Source: Muribacter muris
Lineage (GTDB): Bacteria; Pseudomonadota; Gammaproteobacteria; Enterobacterales; Pasteurellaceae
Assembly (NCBI RefSeq): GCF_001038205.1
Contig: NZ_JWIZ01000023.1
Coordinates: 1-64,000 of the forward strand
DNA length: 64,000 nucleotides
Reading direction: 5' to 3'
Positions within the stretch are counted from its first letter, which is position 1. Every line of letters starts with the position of its first letter. A program made the translations under genes and the position numbers. Below the pieces are notes generated by a model. The model was given only the letters and a program-made list of their open reading frames with translations. It was not told the origin of the DNA and did no database searches. This document shows, piece by piece, positions 39,480 through 48,750 of the stretch.

Positions 39480-40010
39480 TTATTGTGAAATAACACACGC
39501 CGCCGGTGCGTTTTGTCTATCTACCATCAATGTCGGCGCTAATTGCGGATTAGCCGTGCTGACTAGATATTGCACGCCATTTAAGCAGTAACGTAAATAG
39601 CCGGGTGTTTTTTCGATTAAATTCGGATCATTTTGTGGATCAACGGCTTTAAAGCTCGGAATAGTCTGAGCAGCCGTTTGAACCTGCTGATTAAGTTGCG
39701 CCATTGGTTCGGCTTGGGTTGCCGGTTGCTGTGCTTGCGCTTCGTTCGGTGCTAAGACTTCGCTTAATAGATAACCTGCCGCTGCGCCGGTAACAAAATT
39801 GCCTAAACGGTTACTTTGCGCGGCTTGAGCCCCTGCATTTGGCATTGGCGGCGTATTATTAAAGGTTGCATCATTTTGCTGTGTTTGCGGCTTAGTTTGA
39901 ACCGCCGGCGTACTTTTTTTACTGCTCATACGCATACCGCCTTTTTTCGCTTCGACAACCGTTGAAACCGATAAGGCTAAAATCGCCCCGAGTGTGATTA
40001 ATTTTTTCAT
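39480..40010 (-). CDS. Exported Gln/Ala-rich protein of unknown function
   Basis: 176 residues. A clear signal peptide (MKKLITLGAILALSVSTVVEA) is followed by a basic patch (KKGGMRMSSKK), then a low-complexity Gln/Ala/Pro region with a central hydrophobic GNFVTGAAAGYLLSEVL segment, and a C-terminal part with two cysteines (YLRYCLNGVQYLV, PAACVIS) that could form a disulfide. AAGGAA precedes the ATG. Its stop lies 18 bases before the epmB start, so the two are probably cotranscribed. No family recognised. Confidence 0.75.
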   Translation of the reverse strand: MKKLITLGAILALSVSTVVEAKKGGMRMSSKKSTPAVQTKPQTQQNDATFNNTPPMPNAGAQAAQSNRLGNFVTGAAAGYLLSEVLAPNEAQAQQPATQAEPMAQLNQQVQTAAQTIPSFKAVDPQNDPNLIEKTPGYLRYCLNGVQYLVSTANPQLAPTLMVDRQNAPAACVISQ

Positions 40011-40167
40011 TGCTTTTCCTTATGGTTGAAAAACGTAGATTATACCGTAAAAACAAAAAATAAAAGGGGGCTGGTACGAAGAAAAATTTTTAAATTTTGA
40101 GTGATTTTGTGTATTATATACGCCTTTCATTATCAGCCCGATGGGCGTTTTTATATTTGAGGATACA

Positions 40168-40734
40168 ATGGCGAGTTACAGCACTAATGATTTCAAACCG
40201 GGTTTAAAATTTATTCAAGATGGCGAACCTTGCGTGATCGTTGAAAATGAATTTGTGAAACCGGGTAAAGGTCAGGCATTCACCCGCACCAAAATTCGTA
40301 AATTGATTTCAGGCAAAGTATTAGAAATCAACTTTAAATCCGGTACATCCGTTGAAGCGGCGGATGTTGTCGATTACAACTATACCTACTCTTACAAAGA
40401 CGAAGATTTCTGGTATTTTATGCACCCGGAAACATTTGAGCAGATTTCCGTTGATGCAAAAGCACTGGGCGACAACGACAAATGGTTGGTTGATCAAGCC
40501 GAGTGTATCATCACCTTGTGGAACGGTTCGGCGATTGCCGTAACCCCACCAAACTTTGTGGAATTGGAAGTAACGGAAACTGATCCAGGCTTAAAAGGCG
40601 ATACGGCGGGTACTGGCGGTAAACCGGCTACATTAAGTACCGGTGCAGTTGTGCGTGTGCCACTTTTCGTCCAAATCGGTGAAGTTATTCGTGTCGATAC
40701 CCGTTCCGGTGAATATGTTTCACGCGTGAAGTAA
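40168..40734 (+). CDS. efp: Elongation factor P
   Basis: Ribosome-binding factor that relieves stalling at consecutive prolines. From ATG 40168, preceded by GAGGATACA, the product has 188 residues as in E. coli. The modified lysine is K34 in [10 protein letters not shown], consistent with EpmB-dependent beta-lysylation. KOW/OB-domain signatures [18 protein letters not shown] and [12 protein letters not shown] close the protein. Divergent from epmB. A strong terminator follows. Confidence 0.96.
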   Translation: MASYSTNDFKPGLKFIQDGEPCVIVENEFVKPGKGQAFTRTKIRKLISGKVLEINFKSGTSVEAADVVDYNYTYSYKDEDFWYFMHPETFEQISVDAKALGDNDKWLVDQAECIITLWNGSAIAVTPPNFVELEVTETDPGLKGDTAGTGGKPATLSTGAVVRVPLFVQIGEVIRVDTRSGEYVSRVK

Positions 40735-40751
40735 TTAAAAAATCGGCAGAT

Positions 40752-40784
40752 AAAATCCTCTCCTCAGATGGGAGGATTTTTTTT
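40752..40784 (+). terminator. Rho-independent terminator of efp
   Basis: AAAATCCTC (40752-40760) pairs with GAGGATTTT (40772-40780), then TTTT. Confidence 0.85.
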
Positions 40785-40871
40785 CGTTATTTCAAAACTT
40801 TATGATGAAAAAGCTGTCCGACTAAGGTAAAATCTTTTACACTTTTGAATTACAATATGCGAGGGCAAATT

Positions 40872-41090
40872 ATGTCAGTTACTATTCTTGACCAGTTAGA
40901 AGAAAAAATTAAACAAGCCGTTGAAACCATTCAATTATTACAATTGGAAGTGGAAGAATTAAAAAGTAAAAACGATGCGGCACAGCAGGCAAACGATACA
41001 TTACGCCAAGAACACGAGCAACTCAAAACGGAACATCAAAACTTCCAAGAGCGTTTACGTTCATTGTTAGGTCAAATCGACAACGTTTAA
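40872..41090 (+). CDS. zapB: Cell division protein ZapB
   Basis: 72-residue coiled-coil protein recruited to the Z-ring by ZapA; it matches E. coli ZapB/YiiU in MSVTILDQLEEKIKQAVETI, LLQLEVEELK and the ending ERLRSLLGQIDNV. Nearly the entire sequence has heptad character. ATG 40872 follows GAGGG; the upstream in-frame codons from 40845 have no conservation. A terminator follows directly and abuts tdk. Confidence 0.9.
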   Translation: MSVTILDQLEEKIKQAVETIQLLQLEVEELKSKNDAAQQANDTLRQEHEQLKTEHQNFQERLRSLLGQIDNV

Positions 41091-41107
41091 TCTCACGGTT
41101 TATCTCC

Positions 41108-41136
41108 AAACGGCTAACTTGATTAGCCGTTTTTTA
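41108..41136 (+). terminator. Terminator between zapB and tdk
   Basis: AAACGGCTAA (41108-41117) pairs with TTAGCCGTTT (41123-41132), followed by further Ts to 41136. It ends only about 10 bases before the tdk start codon. Confidence 0.85.
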
Positions 41137-41146
41137 TTTATCAACT

Positions 41147-41725
41147 ATGGCAAAGCTCTATTTTTATTACTCATCAATGAATGCTGGTAAATCCACTACC
41201 CTGCTTCAATCTTCCTATAACTATCAAGAACGTGGTATGAATACGCTGGTTTATACGGCGGCGATTGATGATCGCTATGGGGTCGGTAAAGTGGCTTCCC
41301 GTATCGGCATTTCACAACAGGCAAATCTGTTTGATAAACAAAGCGATCTCTTTTCGGCAATCCGCACCGCACAGCAGCAAAAAGCGTTACACTGTATCTT
41401 AATTGATGAAGCCCAATTCCTCACCAAAGCGCAGGTTTATCAACTCACCGAAGTGGTCGATAAACTAAAAATTCCGGTGCTATGTTATGGGTTACGTACC
41501 GATTTCCAAGCCGAGCTGTTTGAAGGCAGCCGCTATTTGTTAGCGTGGGCAGATCAACTTGAGGAATTAAAAACCATCTGTTATTGTGGGCGCAAAGCTA
41601 ACTTTGTGATCCGAATGAATGAACAGGGTGAAGCGATAAAAGACGGCGATCAAATTCAAATTGGTGGTAATGATCACTATTTATCGGTCTGCCGTGCGCA
41701 CTACAAAGAAAAGCTGGGGTGTTAA
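41147..41725 (+). CDS. tdk: Thymidine kinase
   Basis: Type II thymidine kinase for deoxythymidine salvage. 192 residues with P-loop MNAGKST (about 11-17), LIDEAQFL and the lasso/zinc region CYCGRKANF with a late CRAHY. The start fits the family ([16 protein letters not shown]). Unusually, no Shine-Dalgarno sequence is visible: the ATG follows ATTTATCAACT right after the zapB terminator, so translation is either weak or of an atypical kind. Confidence 0.95.
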   Translation: MAKLYFYYSSMNAGKSTTLLQSSYNYQERGMNTLVYTAAIDDRYGVGKVASRIGISQQANLFDKQSDLFSAIRTAQQQKALHCILIDEAQFLTKAQVYQLTEVVDKLKIPVLCYGLRTDFQAELFEGSRYLLAWADQLEELKTICYCGRKANFVIRMNEQGEAIKDGDQIQIGGNDHYLSVCRAHYKEKLGC

Positions 41726-41831
41726 TTTAGGTTTACAAAAACGAAAATTCCCTTATCTTTAGCGTGTATTTCGAGTAGAATGCAATATTTTCACTGAAAA
41801 CCGATTCAAATCTGATTATTAGAGGCACATT

Positions 41832-43235
41832 ATGTCAACATATTCTTCAATTTCAGAAATTCTTGCCGGCAAAATTGCCGTTGGGCAAGAGGTTTCTGTC
41901 CGTGGTTGGGTGCGTACCCGCCGCGACTCCAAAGCAGGTTTATCCTTTTTAGCCGTTTATGACGGCTCGTGTTTCGACCCAATTCAAGCTATTGTCAATA
42001 ACGATCTCAATAATTATCAAGATGAAGTATTACGTTTAACCGCAGGTTGCTCTGTTATCGTAACCGGTACCATTGTTGAATCGCCGGCACAGGGACAAGC
42101 GGTCGAATTACAAGCAAAAAATGTTGAAGTGGTTGGCTGGGTTGAAGATCCGGACACTTACCCAATGGCAGCGAAACGCCATTCTATCGAATATTTGCGT
42201 GAAGTGGCACACTTACGTCCTCGCACAAACTTGATTGGTGCAGTGGCTCGTGTACGCCATTGCCTAGCGCAAGCTATTCATCGCTTTTTCCACGAACAAG
42301 GATTTTACTGGGTCGCTACCCCACTGATTACCGCCTCGGATACCGAAGGTGCAGGCGAAATGTTCCGTGTTTCTACCCTTGATTTAGAAAATCTGCCTCG
42401 TGGTGAAAACGGCAAAGTGGATTTCAGCCAAGATTTCTTTGGCAAAGAAGCGTTTTTAACCGTATCCGGTCAATTAAATGGTGAAACTTACGCCTGTGCA
42501 TTAAGCAAAATTTATACGTTCGGCCCGACTTTCCGTGCGGAAAATTCCAATACCACTCGCCATTTAGCCGAGTTTTGGATGGTTGAACCGGAAATTGCGT
42601 TCGCAACGTTAGCGGATAATGCAAAACTTGCCGAAGATATGCTCAAATATGTTTTCCGAGCCGTATTGGAAGAGCGCAAAGATGATATGGCGTTCTTTGC
42701 CAAACACGTTGATAGCAACGTCATTAACCGTTTGGAACAGTTTATTACTTCCGATTTCGCCCAAATCGACTATACCGATGCGATCGAGGTTTTATTAAAA
42801 TCCGGTAAAACGTTTGAATTTCCTGTGGAATGGGGCATTGATCTCTCCTCCGAACACGAGCGTTATTTAGCGGAAGAGTACTTCAAATCACCGGTAGTTG
42901 TGAAAAACTACCCGAAAGACATCAAAGCCTTCTATATGCGCTTAAATGATGACGGTAAAACCGTTGCCGCAATGGACGTACTTGCACCGGGTATCGGCGA
43001 AATTATCGGCGGTTCACAACGTGAAGAACGTTTAGAAGTCTTAGATCAACGAATGCAAGAAATGGGCTTAAATCCGGAAGATTACTGGTGGTATAGAGAT
43101 TTACGCCGCTATGGCACAGTACCGCACGCCGGCTTCGGCTTAGGCTTTGAGCGACTCATTGTCTATGTAACCGGCTTACAAAATATCCGCGAGGTCATTC
43201 CTTTCCCTCGTGCCCCAAGAAATGCGAATTTCTAA
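41832..43235 (+). CDS. asnS: Asparaginyl-tRNA synthetase
   Basis: Class IIb synthetase. 467 residues: an N-terminal OB-fold anticodon-binding domain ([23 protein letters not shown]), motif 2 region [21 protein letters not shown], and motif 3 [15 protein letters not shown]. The C-terminus [15 protein letters not shown] is typical of AsnS. An exact uptake signal lies within the gene at 42095-42103. ATTAGAGGCAC precedes the ATG. Confidence 0.97.
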   Translation: MSTYSSISEILAGKIAVGQEVSVRGWVRTRRDSKAGLSFLAVYDGSCFDPIQAIVNNDLNNYQDEVLRLTAGCSVIVTGTIVESPAQGQAVELQAKNVEVVGWVEDPDTYPMAAKRHSIEYLREVAHLRPRTNLIGAVARVRHCLAQAIHRFFHEQGFYWVATPLITASDTEGAGEMFRVSTLDLENLPRGENGKVDFSQDFFGKEAFLTVSGQLNGETYACALSKIYTFGPTFRAENSNTTRHLAEFWMVEPEIAFATLADNAKLAEDMLKYVFRAVLEERKDDMAFFAKHVDSNVINRLEQFITSDFAQIDYTDAIEVLLKSGKTFEFPVEWGIDLSSEHERYLAEEYFKSPVVVKNYPKDIKAFYMRLNDDGKTVAAMDVLAPGIGEIIGGSQREERLEVLDQRMQEMGLNPEDYWWYRDLRRYGTVPHAGFGLGFERLIVYVTGLQNIREVIPFPRAPRNANF

Positions 43236-43242
43236 CACCCCT

Positions 43243-43271
43243 AACGGCTGGTACTTCCAGCCGTTTTTTAT
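43243..43271 (+). terminator. Rho-independent terminator of asnS
   Basis: AACGGCTGG (43243-43251) pairs with CCAGCCGTT (43257-43265), then TTTTTA. Confidence 0.85.
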
Positions 43272-43304
43272 TTTTTAGTAAATCCCAGACCACTTGCCGT
43301 TTAC

Positions 43305-44612
43305 TCATAAAACCTGCACCAGCACTTTCGAGCGACGTTGGTAGTTGTAATGCTTTCGTTTGGCTTGAGGTAAATCGGCGATGTCTGCCGGTTTAAAGCC
43401 TCGCTCTTGAAACCATTGGGTTGTGCGGGTAGTGAGGATAAAGAGCTTCTCTACCCCGAGCTTTTTGGCACGTTTTTGGATTTCCACCAATAAAATGTCG
43501 CCCCGTGCCGAATCTCGATAATCCGGATGCACGACCACACACGCCATCTCCGCCATTTTTTCTGCCGGATACGGGTTTAACGCGGCACAGGCAATCACGA
43601 CACCGTCCCGTTCAATAATGGTGTAATGGTCGATTTCCATTTCTAATTGCTCACGGGAGCGTTTGACTAAAATGCCTTGCTGCTCAAACGGGCGAATCAA
43701 TTCCAGTAGGCTTGGAATATCTTGAATTGTCGCTAGACGGATAGTTTCCGATTCCTGCATTGAGAACTGTGTGCCGATACCGTCCCGAGAAAACAGTTCT
43801 TGCAATAATGAGCCGTCTGCGAGATAGCTGATTAAATGCGCCCGTTTTACGCCCGCTTGGCACACATCAATCGCGGCTTGCAAGAATCGGGCGGCAGACG
43901 AGTGGTACTGCCCCCGTTCAATCCGCTGATTAAGATGATATTTTGCCGTTTGCGGCATTAAATCGGCGATTACATCGCCTTGTTCGTCTAAAATCCCCTG
44001 CGTTTCACAAAAACCGATCAATTTATCTGCCCGCAATTTTATCGCCACTTGGGTGGCAACGTCCTCAAAGGGAAGATTAAACATTTCACCTGTTACCGAT
44101 GAGGCTACCGGCCCTAGCAGCACGATTGACTGTGTTGCAAGTTGCTGTTTAATGCTCTCAAGGTTGATCCGGCGGATCTTGCCACTTAGCCCGTAATCAA
44201 TCCCATCGACCACCCCAATCGGTTGGGCAAGCACCATATTGCCGCTGACGATGTTGATGACCGGCGCATTGGGGGAACGCAGTGAAAGCCTCGCCAATAA
44301 ATCATAATGCACCTTGCCGACCGCTTGTTTGACAATCTCAAGGGTTTCCGGTGAGGTAATGCGGATATTTTGATAATAATCGGACGGAATTTGATGCTCG
44401 GCGAGTAAATGTTCAATCTGCGGTCTTGCCCCAAATACGATCACCAATTTGATATTGAGACTGTGTAATAAGCTAATATCATTGATTATATTGATAAAAT
44501 TCGGACTTTCCATCACCTCGCCGTCTAGCATTATTACAAAGGTTTTTCCGCTGTGTAAATTCACGTAGGGCGTTGATTGCCGAAACCATTGGACTAATTC
44601 TGTATTACGCAT
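43305..44612 (-). CDS. argA: Amino-acid N-acetyltransferase (N-acetylglutamate synthase)
   Basis: First step of arginine synthesis. 435 residues: an N-terminal amino-acid-kinase fold (about 1-290, with [11 protein letters not shown] and LLGPVASS) and a C-terminal GNAT domain (about 295-430) containing [19 protein letters not shown] and [16 protein letters not shown]-like residues. AAGGTAAG lies before the ATG. Transcribed toward asnS. No ArgR box was found in the short upstream gap, which holds the mltB terminator. Confidence 0.95.
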   Translation of the reverse strand: MRNTELVQWFRQSTPYVNLHSGKTFVIMLDGEVMESPNFINIINDISLLHSLNIKLVIVFGARPQIEHLLAEHQIPSDYYQNIRITSPETLEIVKQAVGKVHYDLLARLSLRSPNAPVINIVSGNMVLAQPIGVVDGIDYGLSGKIRRINLESIKQQLATQSIVLLGPVASSVTGEMFNLPFEDVATQVAIKLRADKLIGFCETQGILDEQGDVIADLMPQTAKYHLNQRIERGQYHSSAARFLQAAIDVCQAGVKRAHLISYLADGSLLQELFSRDGIGTQFSMQESETIRLATIQDIPSLLELIRPFEQQGILVKRSREQLEMEIDHYTIIERDGVVIACAALNPYPAEKMAEMACVVVHPDYRDSARGDILLVEIQKRAKKLGVEKLFILTTRTTQWFQERGFKPADIADLPQAKRKHYNYQRRSKVLVQVL

Positions 44613-44682
44613 AGGCTTACCTTATTCGATTTGTGTTTGCAAAAAATGCGGATAAACCACCCGCTTGTTATGTTTATCTCAT

Positions 44683-44718
44683 AAAAAAATCTGCTTCTGA
44701 TCACTCAAAAGCAGATTT
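44683..44718 (-). terminator. Rho-independent terminator of mltB
   Basis: AAATCTGCTT (44687-44696) pairs with AAGCAGATTT (44709-44718); on the reverse strand it runs into a T-stretch complementary to 44683-44689. Confidence 0.85.
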
Positions 44719-44753
44719 CATACTAACCCAAGCTGAAATTTTCGCAAGTAAAA

Positions 44754-45824
44754 CTAATCTACGCTTTGCAAAATGCGATCGGCAAATTTTCCAATACTAA
44801 TCGCAAAATTATTGGATTTATTCCAATCTAAAATCGTGCGGAAATTGTTGGAAACTAAGAAAGCTCTGCCCGCCTCTTTATCCGGTCTCACTAGCCATAA
44901 TTTTGTTTGGGAGAGCGCTTTCATCTTTGCCAATTCCTGCCCGTTAGGGTAAGCCACATAAATTCCCCACGCCTGCCATTCGGCAAGGCGTTTTGCTTTA
45001 TTGACTTCGATGCCGGACAACGACATATCAATCGGTTGAGACAACTTCACCTCAATGCCCCACGGGAGCGTTTTGTCCCAGCCGACAGAAGAAAGGTAAT
45101 TGGCAATGGAGGCAAACGCATCGCTACGGTTCTGCCAAATATCTTTTTTGCCGTCATTATCCCCGTCCGCCGCATATTTTAGGTACGAGGTCGGCATAAA
45201 TTGTGTTTGCCCCATCGCCCCTGCCCAAGAGCCTTTCATTTCACGGCGGGAAATCGTACCGTTATCCAACATTTTGAACGCATTTACAAATTCTTGGCTA
45301 AACAGTGCTTCACGGCGACCGTCAAACGCCAATGTTGCTAATACAGAAAGCACATCAAAATTACCTTGATAACGCCCGAAACTGCTTTCCATTCCCCATA
45401 ACGCCATAATGTACTCTTTTTGTACACCGTATTGGCGGCTGGCGCTTTCTAACTGCGGTTGAACCTGCCACCATCGCTCAACCGCCGCATTCACTTTCGC
45501 TTGGGTCAAGACTTTATTCAAATACCGGGTAACGCAGTGCGGATTTGGCGGAGGCGGTGGAGTATTCGGATCTCGGCGTTTAGCGGCTTGCTCACGGTCA
45601 AGCTGTACCGCCCGTGGCACATAGGTAATATTAAAGTGCGAATTAAGCACTTTGTCGGACACCCCCGCCCCTGCCGCTTTTTGTTTCAAAAACTGCACAT
45701 AATCGGAGAAATGATTTAAAGTACGAGGCTTGTCATATTTAGCATCTAAAGCTAAATCCTGATAATGCTGGCTACAACCTGCCAGTAAGCTCAAAAAAGA
45801 GAGCGAAATTAAATATTTTTTCAT
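44754..45824 (-). CDS. mltB: Membrane-bound lytic murein transglycosylase B
   Basis: Outer-membrane lipoprotein that cleaves peptidoglycan to 1,6-anhydromuropeptides. 356 residues; lipobox LLAGC with lipidated Cys17, SLT_2 fold, catalytic Glu146 in [17 protein letters not shown], and [27 protein letters not shown]. Five consecutive prolines occur at residues 89-93 (NTPPPPPNP), a strong EF-P-dependent stalling motif. Its ATG overlaps the truB stop (ATGA), so it is cotranslated with truB and rbfA. Confidence 0.93.
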   Translation of the reverse strand: MKKYLISLSFLSLLAGCSQHYQDLALDAKYDKPRTLNHFSDYVQFLKQKAAGAGVSDKVLNSHFNITYVPRAVQLDREQAAKRRDPNTPPPPPNPHCVTRYLNKVLTQAKVNAAVERWWQVQPQLESASRQYGVQKEYIMALWGMESSFGRYQGNFDVLSVLATLAFDGRREALFSQEFVNAFKMLDNGTISRREMKGSWAGAMGQTQFMPTSYLKYAADGDNDGKKDIWQNRSDAFASIANYLSSVGWDKTLPWGIEVKLSQPIDMSLSGIEVNKAKRLAEWQAWGIYVAYPNGQELAKMKALSQTKLWLVRPDKEAGRAFLVSNNFRTILDWNKSNNFAISIGKFADRILQSVD

Positions 45825-46774
45825 TGTGTTATATTGTCGGCCGAACCGACCGCTTGTCCATAATTTACTAAACGGCTTGGGCGAATCACATTATCCTGCC
45901 GAATTTCAGCCACGCCCAGAAAAACATCGGCGGCAGAAAATAGGCGAACTTGCCCGAAAAGACCGTCCTGATTATCAAATTTTACCCGTTGCCCGAAGCT
46001 AATCGCCCGCCCCTGTGCTTCGGTCAGCAACAACTTCGGCAACCGGGCAACCGCACTGTCTATGGCTAATAAATGACGATCAAGTACCGCAAGCGGTTGG
46101 TTTTCGCTGAGATTTTGCAACGCCTCAATCGTCATCATTTGTTCAATAGGGTAATCCGCCACGGCTAAACGGCGGAGTACGGTAACGTGTGCACCACAGC
46201 CCAATGCCTCGCCTAAATCGTCCACTAAGGTGCGGATATAAGTACCTTTTGAACAATGCACGTCCAAGGTTAAAAACGGAGCTTGGTAATCAATAAAAGT
46301 GAGTTCAAAAATAGTGATCGGGCGGGCTTCCCGTTCAATCGTAATACCGGCTCTCGCATATTCATACAGTGGTTTGCCGTTATGTTTCAATGCAGAAAAC
46401 ATTGTCGGCACTTGCAGAATATCGCCTCGAAATTGTGGCAGCGTCGCTAAAATATCAGCTAATGCAATATTGACGGGGCGGGTTTGTACCACTTGCCCCT
46501 CGGCATCGGAGGTATCCGTCCGCTCCCCTAATTTTGCCGTTACCCGATAACGCTTATCGGCGTCCAACAAAAACTGCGAGAATTTGGTCGCCTCGCCCAA
46601 ACAGATCGGCAACATTCCCGTCGCAAGCGGATCTAACGCCCCCGTATGACCGGCTTTATTGGCTTGAAACAGGCGTTTGACCTTTTGCATAATCTCGTTG
46701 GAACTGACCCCTTGCGGTTTATCCAACAAAAAAACGCCGTGAACATCACGCCCTTTTTTGCGAGGTCTGCCCAT
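45821..46774 (-). CDS. truB: tRNA pseudouridine(55) synthase
   Basis: Makes pseudouridine 55 in the T-loop of tRNAs. 317 residues; catalytic Asp48 in [16 protein letters not shown], then [20 protein letters not shown] and [15 protein letters not shown]. Its ATG shares a base with the rbfA stop (TAATG) and its TGA overlaps the mltB start, so the three genes form one tightly coupled unit. The N-terminal [10 protein letters not shown] is basic, as in homologues. Confidence 0.96.
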   Translation of the reverse strand: MGRPRKKGRDVHGVFLLDKPQGVSSNEIMQKVKRLFQANKAGHTGALDPLATGMLPICLGEATKFSQFLLDADKRYRVTAKLGERTDTSDAEGQVVQTRPVNIALADILATLPQFRGDILQVPTMFSALKHNGKPLYEYARAGITIEREARPITIFELTFIDYQAPFLTLDVHCSKGTYIRTLVDDLGEALGCGAHVTVLRRLAVADYPIEQMMTIEALQNLSENQPLAVLDRHLLAIDSAVARLPKLLLTEAQGRAISFGQRVKFDNQDGLFGQVRLFSAADVFLGVAEIRQDNVIRPSRLVNYGQAVGSADNITQ

Positions 46775-47157
46775 TACTCGTCCTCAATATGACGAGCGGC
46801 ATCTTGACGCACCACGTTCGTCACCAAGTTAGACATTCGCATACCTTCCACTAACGATTGGTCGTACACAAAACGCAATTCCGGCACAATCCGCAACCGC
46901 ATTGCTTTGCCGACCAAGGTACGAATATAACCGGCAGCTTTGTTCAAGCCCTCTAATCCCCGCTCAACCGCCTGCTCATCATTATCAAATAAAAACGTAA
47001 CAAACACTTTGGCGTAGGCTAAATCACGGCTGATTTCAACATCGGATACCGTTACCATTCCAATTCGTGGATCTTTGACCTCACGCTGTAAAATCACTGC
47101 AATTTCTTTTTGTAACTCTTGTGCCACACGATCGGCACGGCTAAATTCTCTCGCCAT
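46774..47157 (-). CDS. rbfA: Ribosome-binding factor A
   Basis: Maturation factor for the 5' end of 16S rRNA and 30S assembly. 127 residues with a KH-like fold: [40 protein letters not shown] and [16 protein letters not shown] precedes the ATG. In many gammaproteobacteria infB and nusA lie upstream; here a DUF4143 ATPase gene does instead, beyond an exact uptake signal at 47218-47226. Confidence 0.96.
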   Translation of the reverse strand: MAREFSRADRVAQELQKEIAVILQREVKDPRIGMVTVSDVEISRDLAYAKVFVTFLFDNDEQAVERGLEGLNKAAGYIRTLVGKAMRLRIVPELRFVYDQSLVEGMRMSNLVTNVVRQDAARHIEDE

Positions 47158-47262
47158 TTTCGTTTCCTATGTGCTAATTTTATTGTGGATTATACAAAAT
47201 TTCCTGCCGAAAGGCGAACAAGCGGTCGGTTTAGGCGGATTTTTTGCCATTATTTCGGCAGG

Positions 47263-48486
47263 TTAGAGCATTGAAATCGGCAATGCCAGCAAATCTTCCG
47301 CCAACCACAGTTTTTGCGGATATTGATTGATAATCACGCCCGTGCCGAGCTGAATATCCGTATCTTGCAAATTGGCTTTCAAAATGCCAAAGGCTTTTGC
47401 CATTTTTTTATCGGGGCTGGCAGTAACCTTAATTTCTATCGGGTATAGCGTACGCTGATGTTCAATCAAAAGATCGATTTCTTTTTGGTTGGTATCCCGA
47501 TAAAAATAGATCGGCGGTTCAATCCCGTTATTATAAAAGGATTTAATAATTTCACTCACGATAAAGGTTTCAAAAAACTGCCCGTTTTTAGCCCCTTGTT
47601 GAATAGTTTCGGGCGTGAGCCATTTCGTCAGCCACGCCATCAACCCTGTATCCAACATATATATTTTGGGCGTTTTAATCGCTCGTTTTAAGTGATTATT
47701 ACTGTAAGGTTTAAGTAAATATATGATGCCGGAGGTTTCTAAAATAGTCGTCCAACGTTTAATCGTATCGACCGACACGCCAACCTCTTGTGCCACGTTG
47801 CTGTAATTAAGCAATTCACCGCTGCGAGCAGCGATAGCTACCATAAAGCGAGTGAAATCAGTGATGCTGCTGATATTGGCTAACGATCGCACATCTCGTT
47901 CAATATAAGTGGAAACGTAGGACGCATAGTAAATCTCCCAATTCGTTGCCTGTTCATACAATCGAGGCATATAGCCCTGATGAATAATTTTCCACAGGTT
48001 TTCAATCGGTTTCAGAACTTTTTCTCTGGCAGAAATATAGTCCGATGTTGGCACGAATGGCAGATAGAAATCCAATTGGTGAATTTCTCGCAGCGAAAAA
48101 CCCTGTAATTTCAGCACTGCAATCCTCCCAGCTAAACTTTCCGCTACATTTTGCATCAATTCAAAGGCTTGCGAACCGGAAAGCAAAAACAAACCTGAGG
48201 TTTTCTGCCTATCAATCGCTAATTTTAGGCTGGAAAACAACTCGGGCACATACTGAACTTCGTCTAAAATTAACTTGCCGCTATGATTAAGCATAAACAG
48301 AGAGGGATCATTTTTCGCTTGATTGAGCAGCATAGGATCATCAAAGGTTACATATTGATAATCTTGCCCAATATGTTGTAACAATGTGGATTTCCCCACT
48401 TGACGAGGACCAGTTACTAAAACAGCGGGGAATTGTTTAATTAAGGTGTTTAACAACACCGACATTTGTCTCGGATAAAAGATCAT
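47263..48486 (-). CDS. AAA ATPase with DUF4143 domain
   Basis: 407 residues. N-terminal AAA_14 domain with Walker A VTGPRQVGKSTLLQ (about 24-37), Walker B KLILDEVQYVPEL and the LLSGSQ sensor. A winged-helix segment follows (LNYSNVAQEVGVSVDTIKRWTTILE), then a C-terminal DUF4143 region whose KEIDLLIE ... YPIEIKV has the D-ExK spacing of a PD-(D/E)XK nuclease fold. The role of this common accessory family is not established; links to toxin-antitoxin or defence loci have been suggested. No clear ribosome-binding site precedes the ATG. Two palindromes at 48494 and 48557 lie immediately upstream and look like operators. Confidence 0.85.
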   Translation of the reverse strand: MIFYPRQMSVLLNTLIKQFPAVLVTGPRQVGKSTLLQHIGQDYQYVTFDDPMLLNQAKNDPSLFMLNHSGKLILDEVQYVPELFSSLKLAIDRQKTSGLFLLSGSQAFELMQNVAESLAGRIAVLKLQGFSLREIHQLDFYLPFVPTSDYISAREKVLKPIENLWKIIHQGYMPRLYEQATNWEIYYASYVSTYIERDVRSLANISSITDFTRFMVAIAARSGELLNYSNVAQEVGVSVDTIKRWTTILETSGIIYLLKPYSNNHLKRAIKTPKIYMLDTGLMAWLTKWLTPETIQQGAKNGQFFETFIVSEIIKSFYNNGIEPPIYFYRDTNQKEIDLLIEHQRTLYPIEIKVTASPDKKMAKAFGILKANLQDTDIQLGTGVIINQYPQKLWLAEDLLALPISML

Positions 48487-48493
48487 AAAATTC

Positions 48494-48526
48494 AGTTTAA
48501 TTTAAGATGCTATCGTAAATTAAACT
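48494..48526. promoter_or_regulatory. Operator-like palindrome 1 upstream of the DUF4143 ATPase
   Basis: AGTTTAATTTA (48494-48504) and TAAATTAAACT (48516-48526) are perfect inverted arms around an 11-base centre, beginning 7 bases upstream of the ATPase start codon. Confidence 0.7.
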
Positions 48527-48556
48527 CTAAAAAAGTGAAAAAGTAAAGAAAAAGCT

Positions 48557-48589
48557 AGTTTAATTTAAGATTTTATCGTAAATCAAACT
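48557..48589. promoter_or_regulatory. Operator-like palindrome 2 upstream of the DUF4143 ATPase
   Basis: Second copy of the 33-base palindrome: AGTTTAATTTA (48557-48567) and TAAATCAAACT (48579-48589), one arm mismatch. It begins exactly 63 bases after copy 1, close to six helical turns, so bound proteins would face the same side. Confidence 0.7.
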
Positions 48590-48597
48590 AACTTTTA

Positions 48598-48750
48598 GTG
48601 ATTTTTAAGGAATGCACTAGCCGTTTCATTTATGGACGCAAACATTGGGTTCCTACATATTGGAGATTATTTATTGTACAACTAATATACAACAACCTAA
48701 TGGGTGAAACAGGTCGTAATAAAGTATTTGCTCTATTCCATAATCAATAA
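48598..48750 (+). CDS. Possible 50-residue small protein
   Basis: GTG 48598 to TAA 48750 is open and unusually rich in aromatic residues ([21 protein letters not shown]). It overlaps the uvrB stop codon on the other strand by 18 bases and has no evident ribosome-binding site. It may be a chance frame or a gene remnant; otherwise the 48590-48732 gap holds nothing recognisable. Confidence 0.15.
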   Translation: MIFKECTSRFIYGRKHWVPTYWRLFIVQLIYNNLMGETGRNKVFALFHNQ

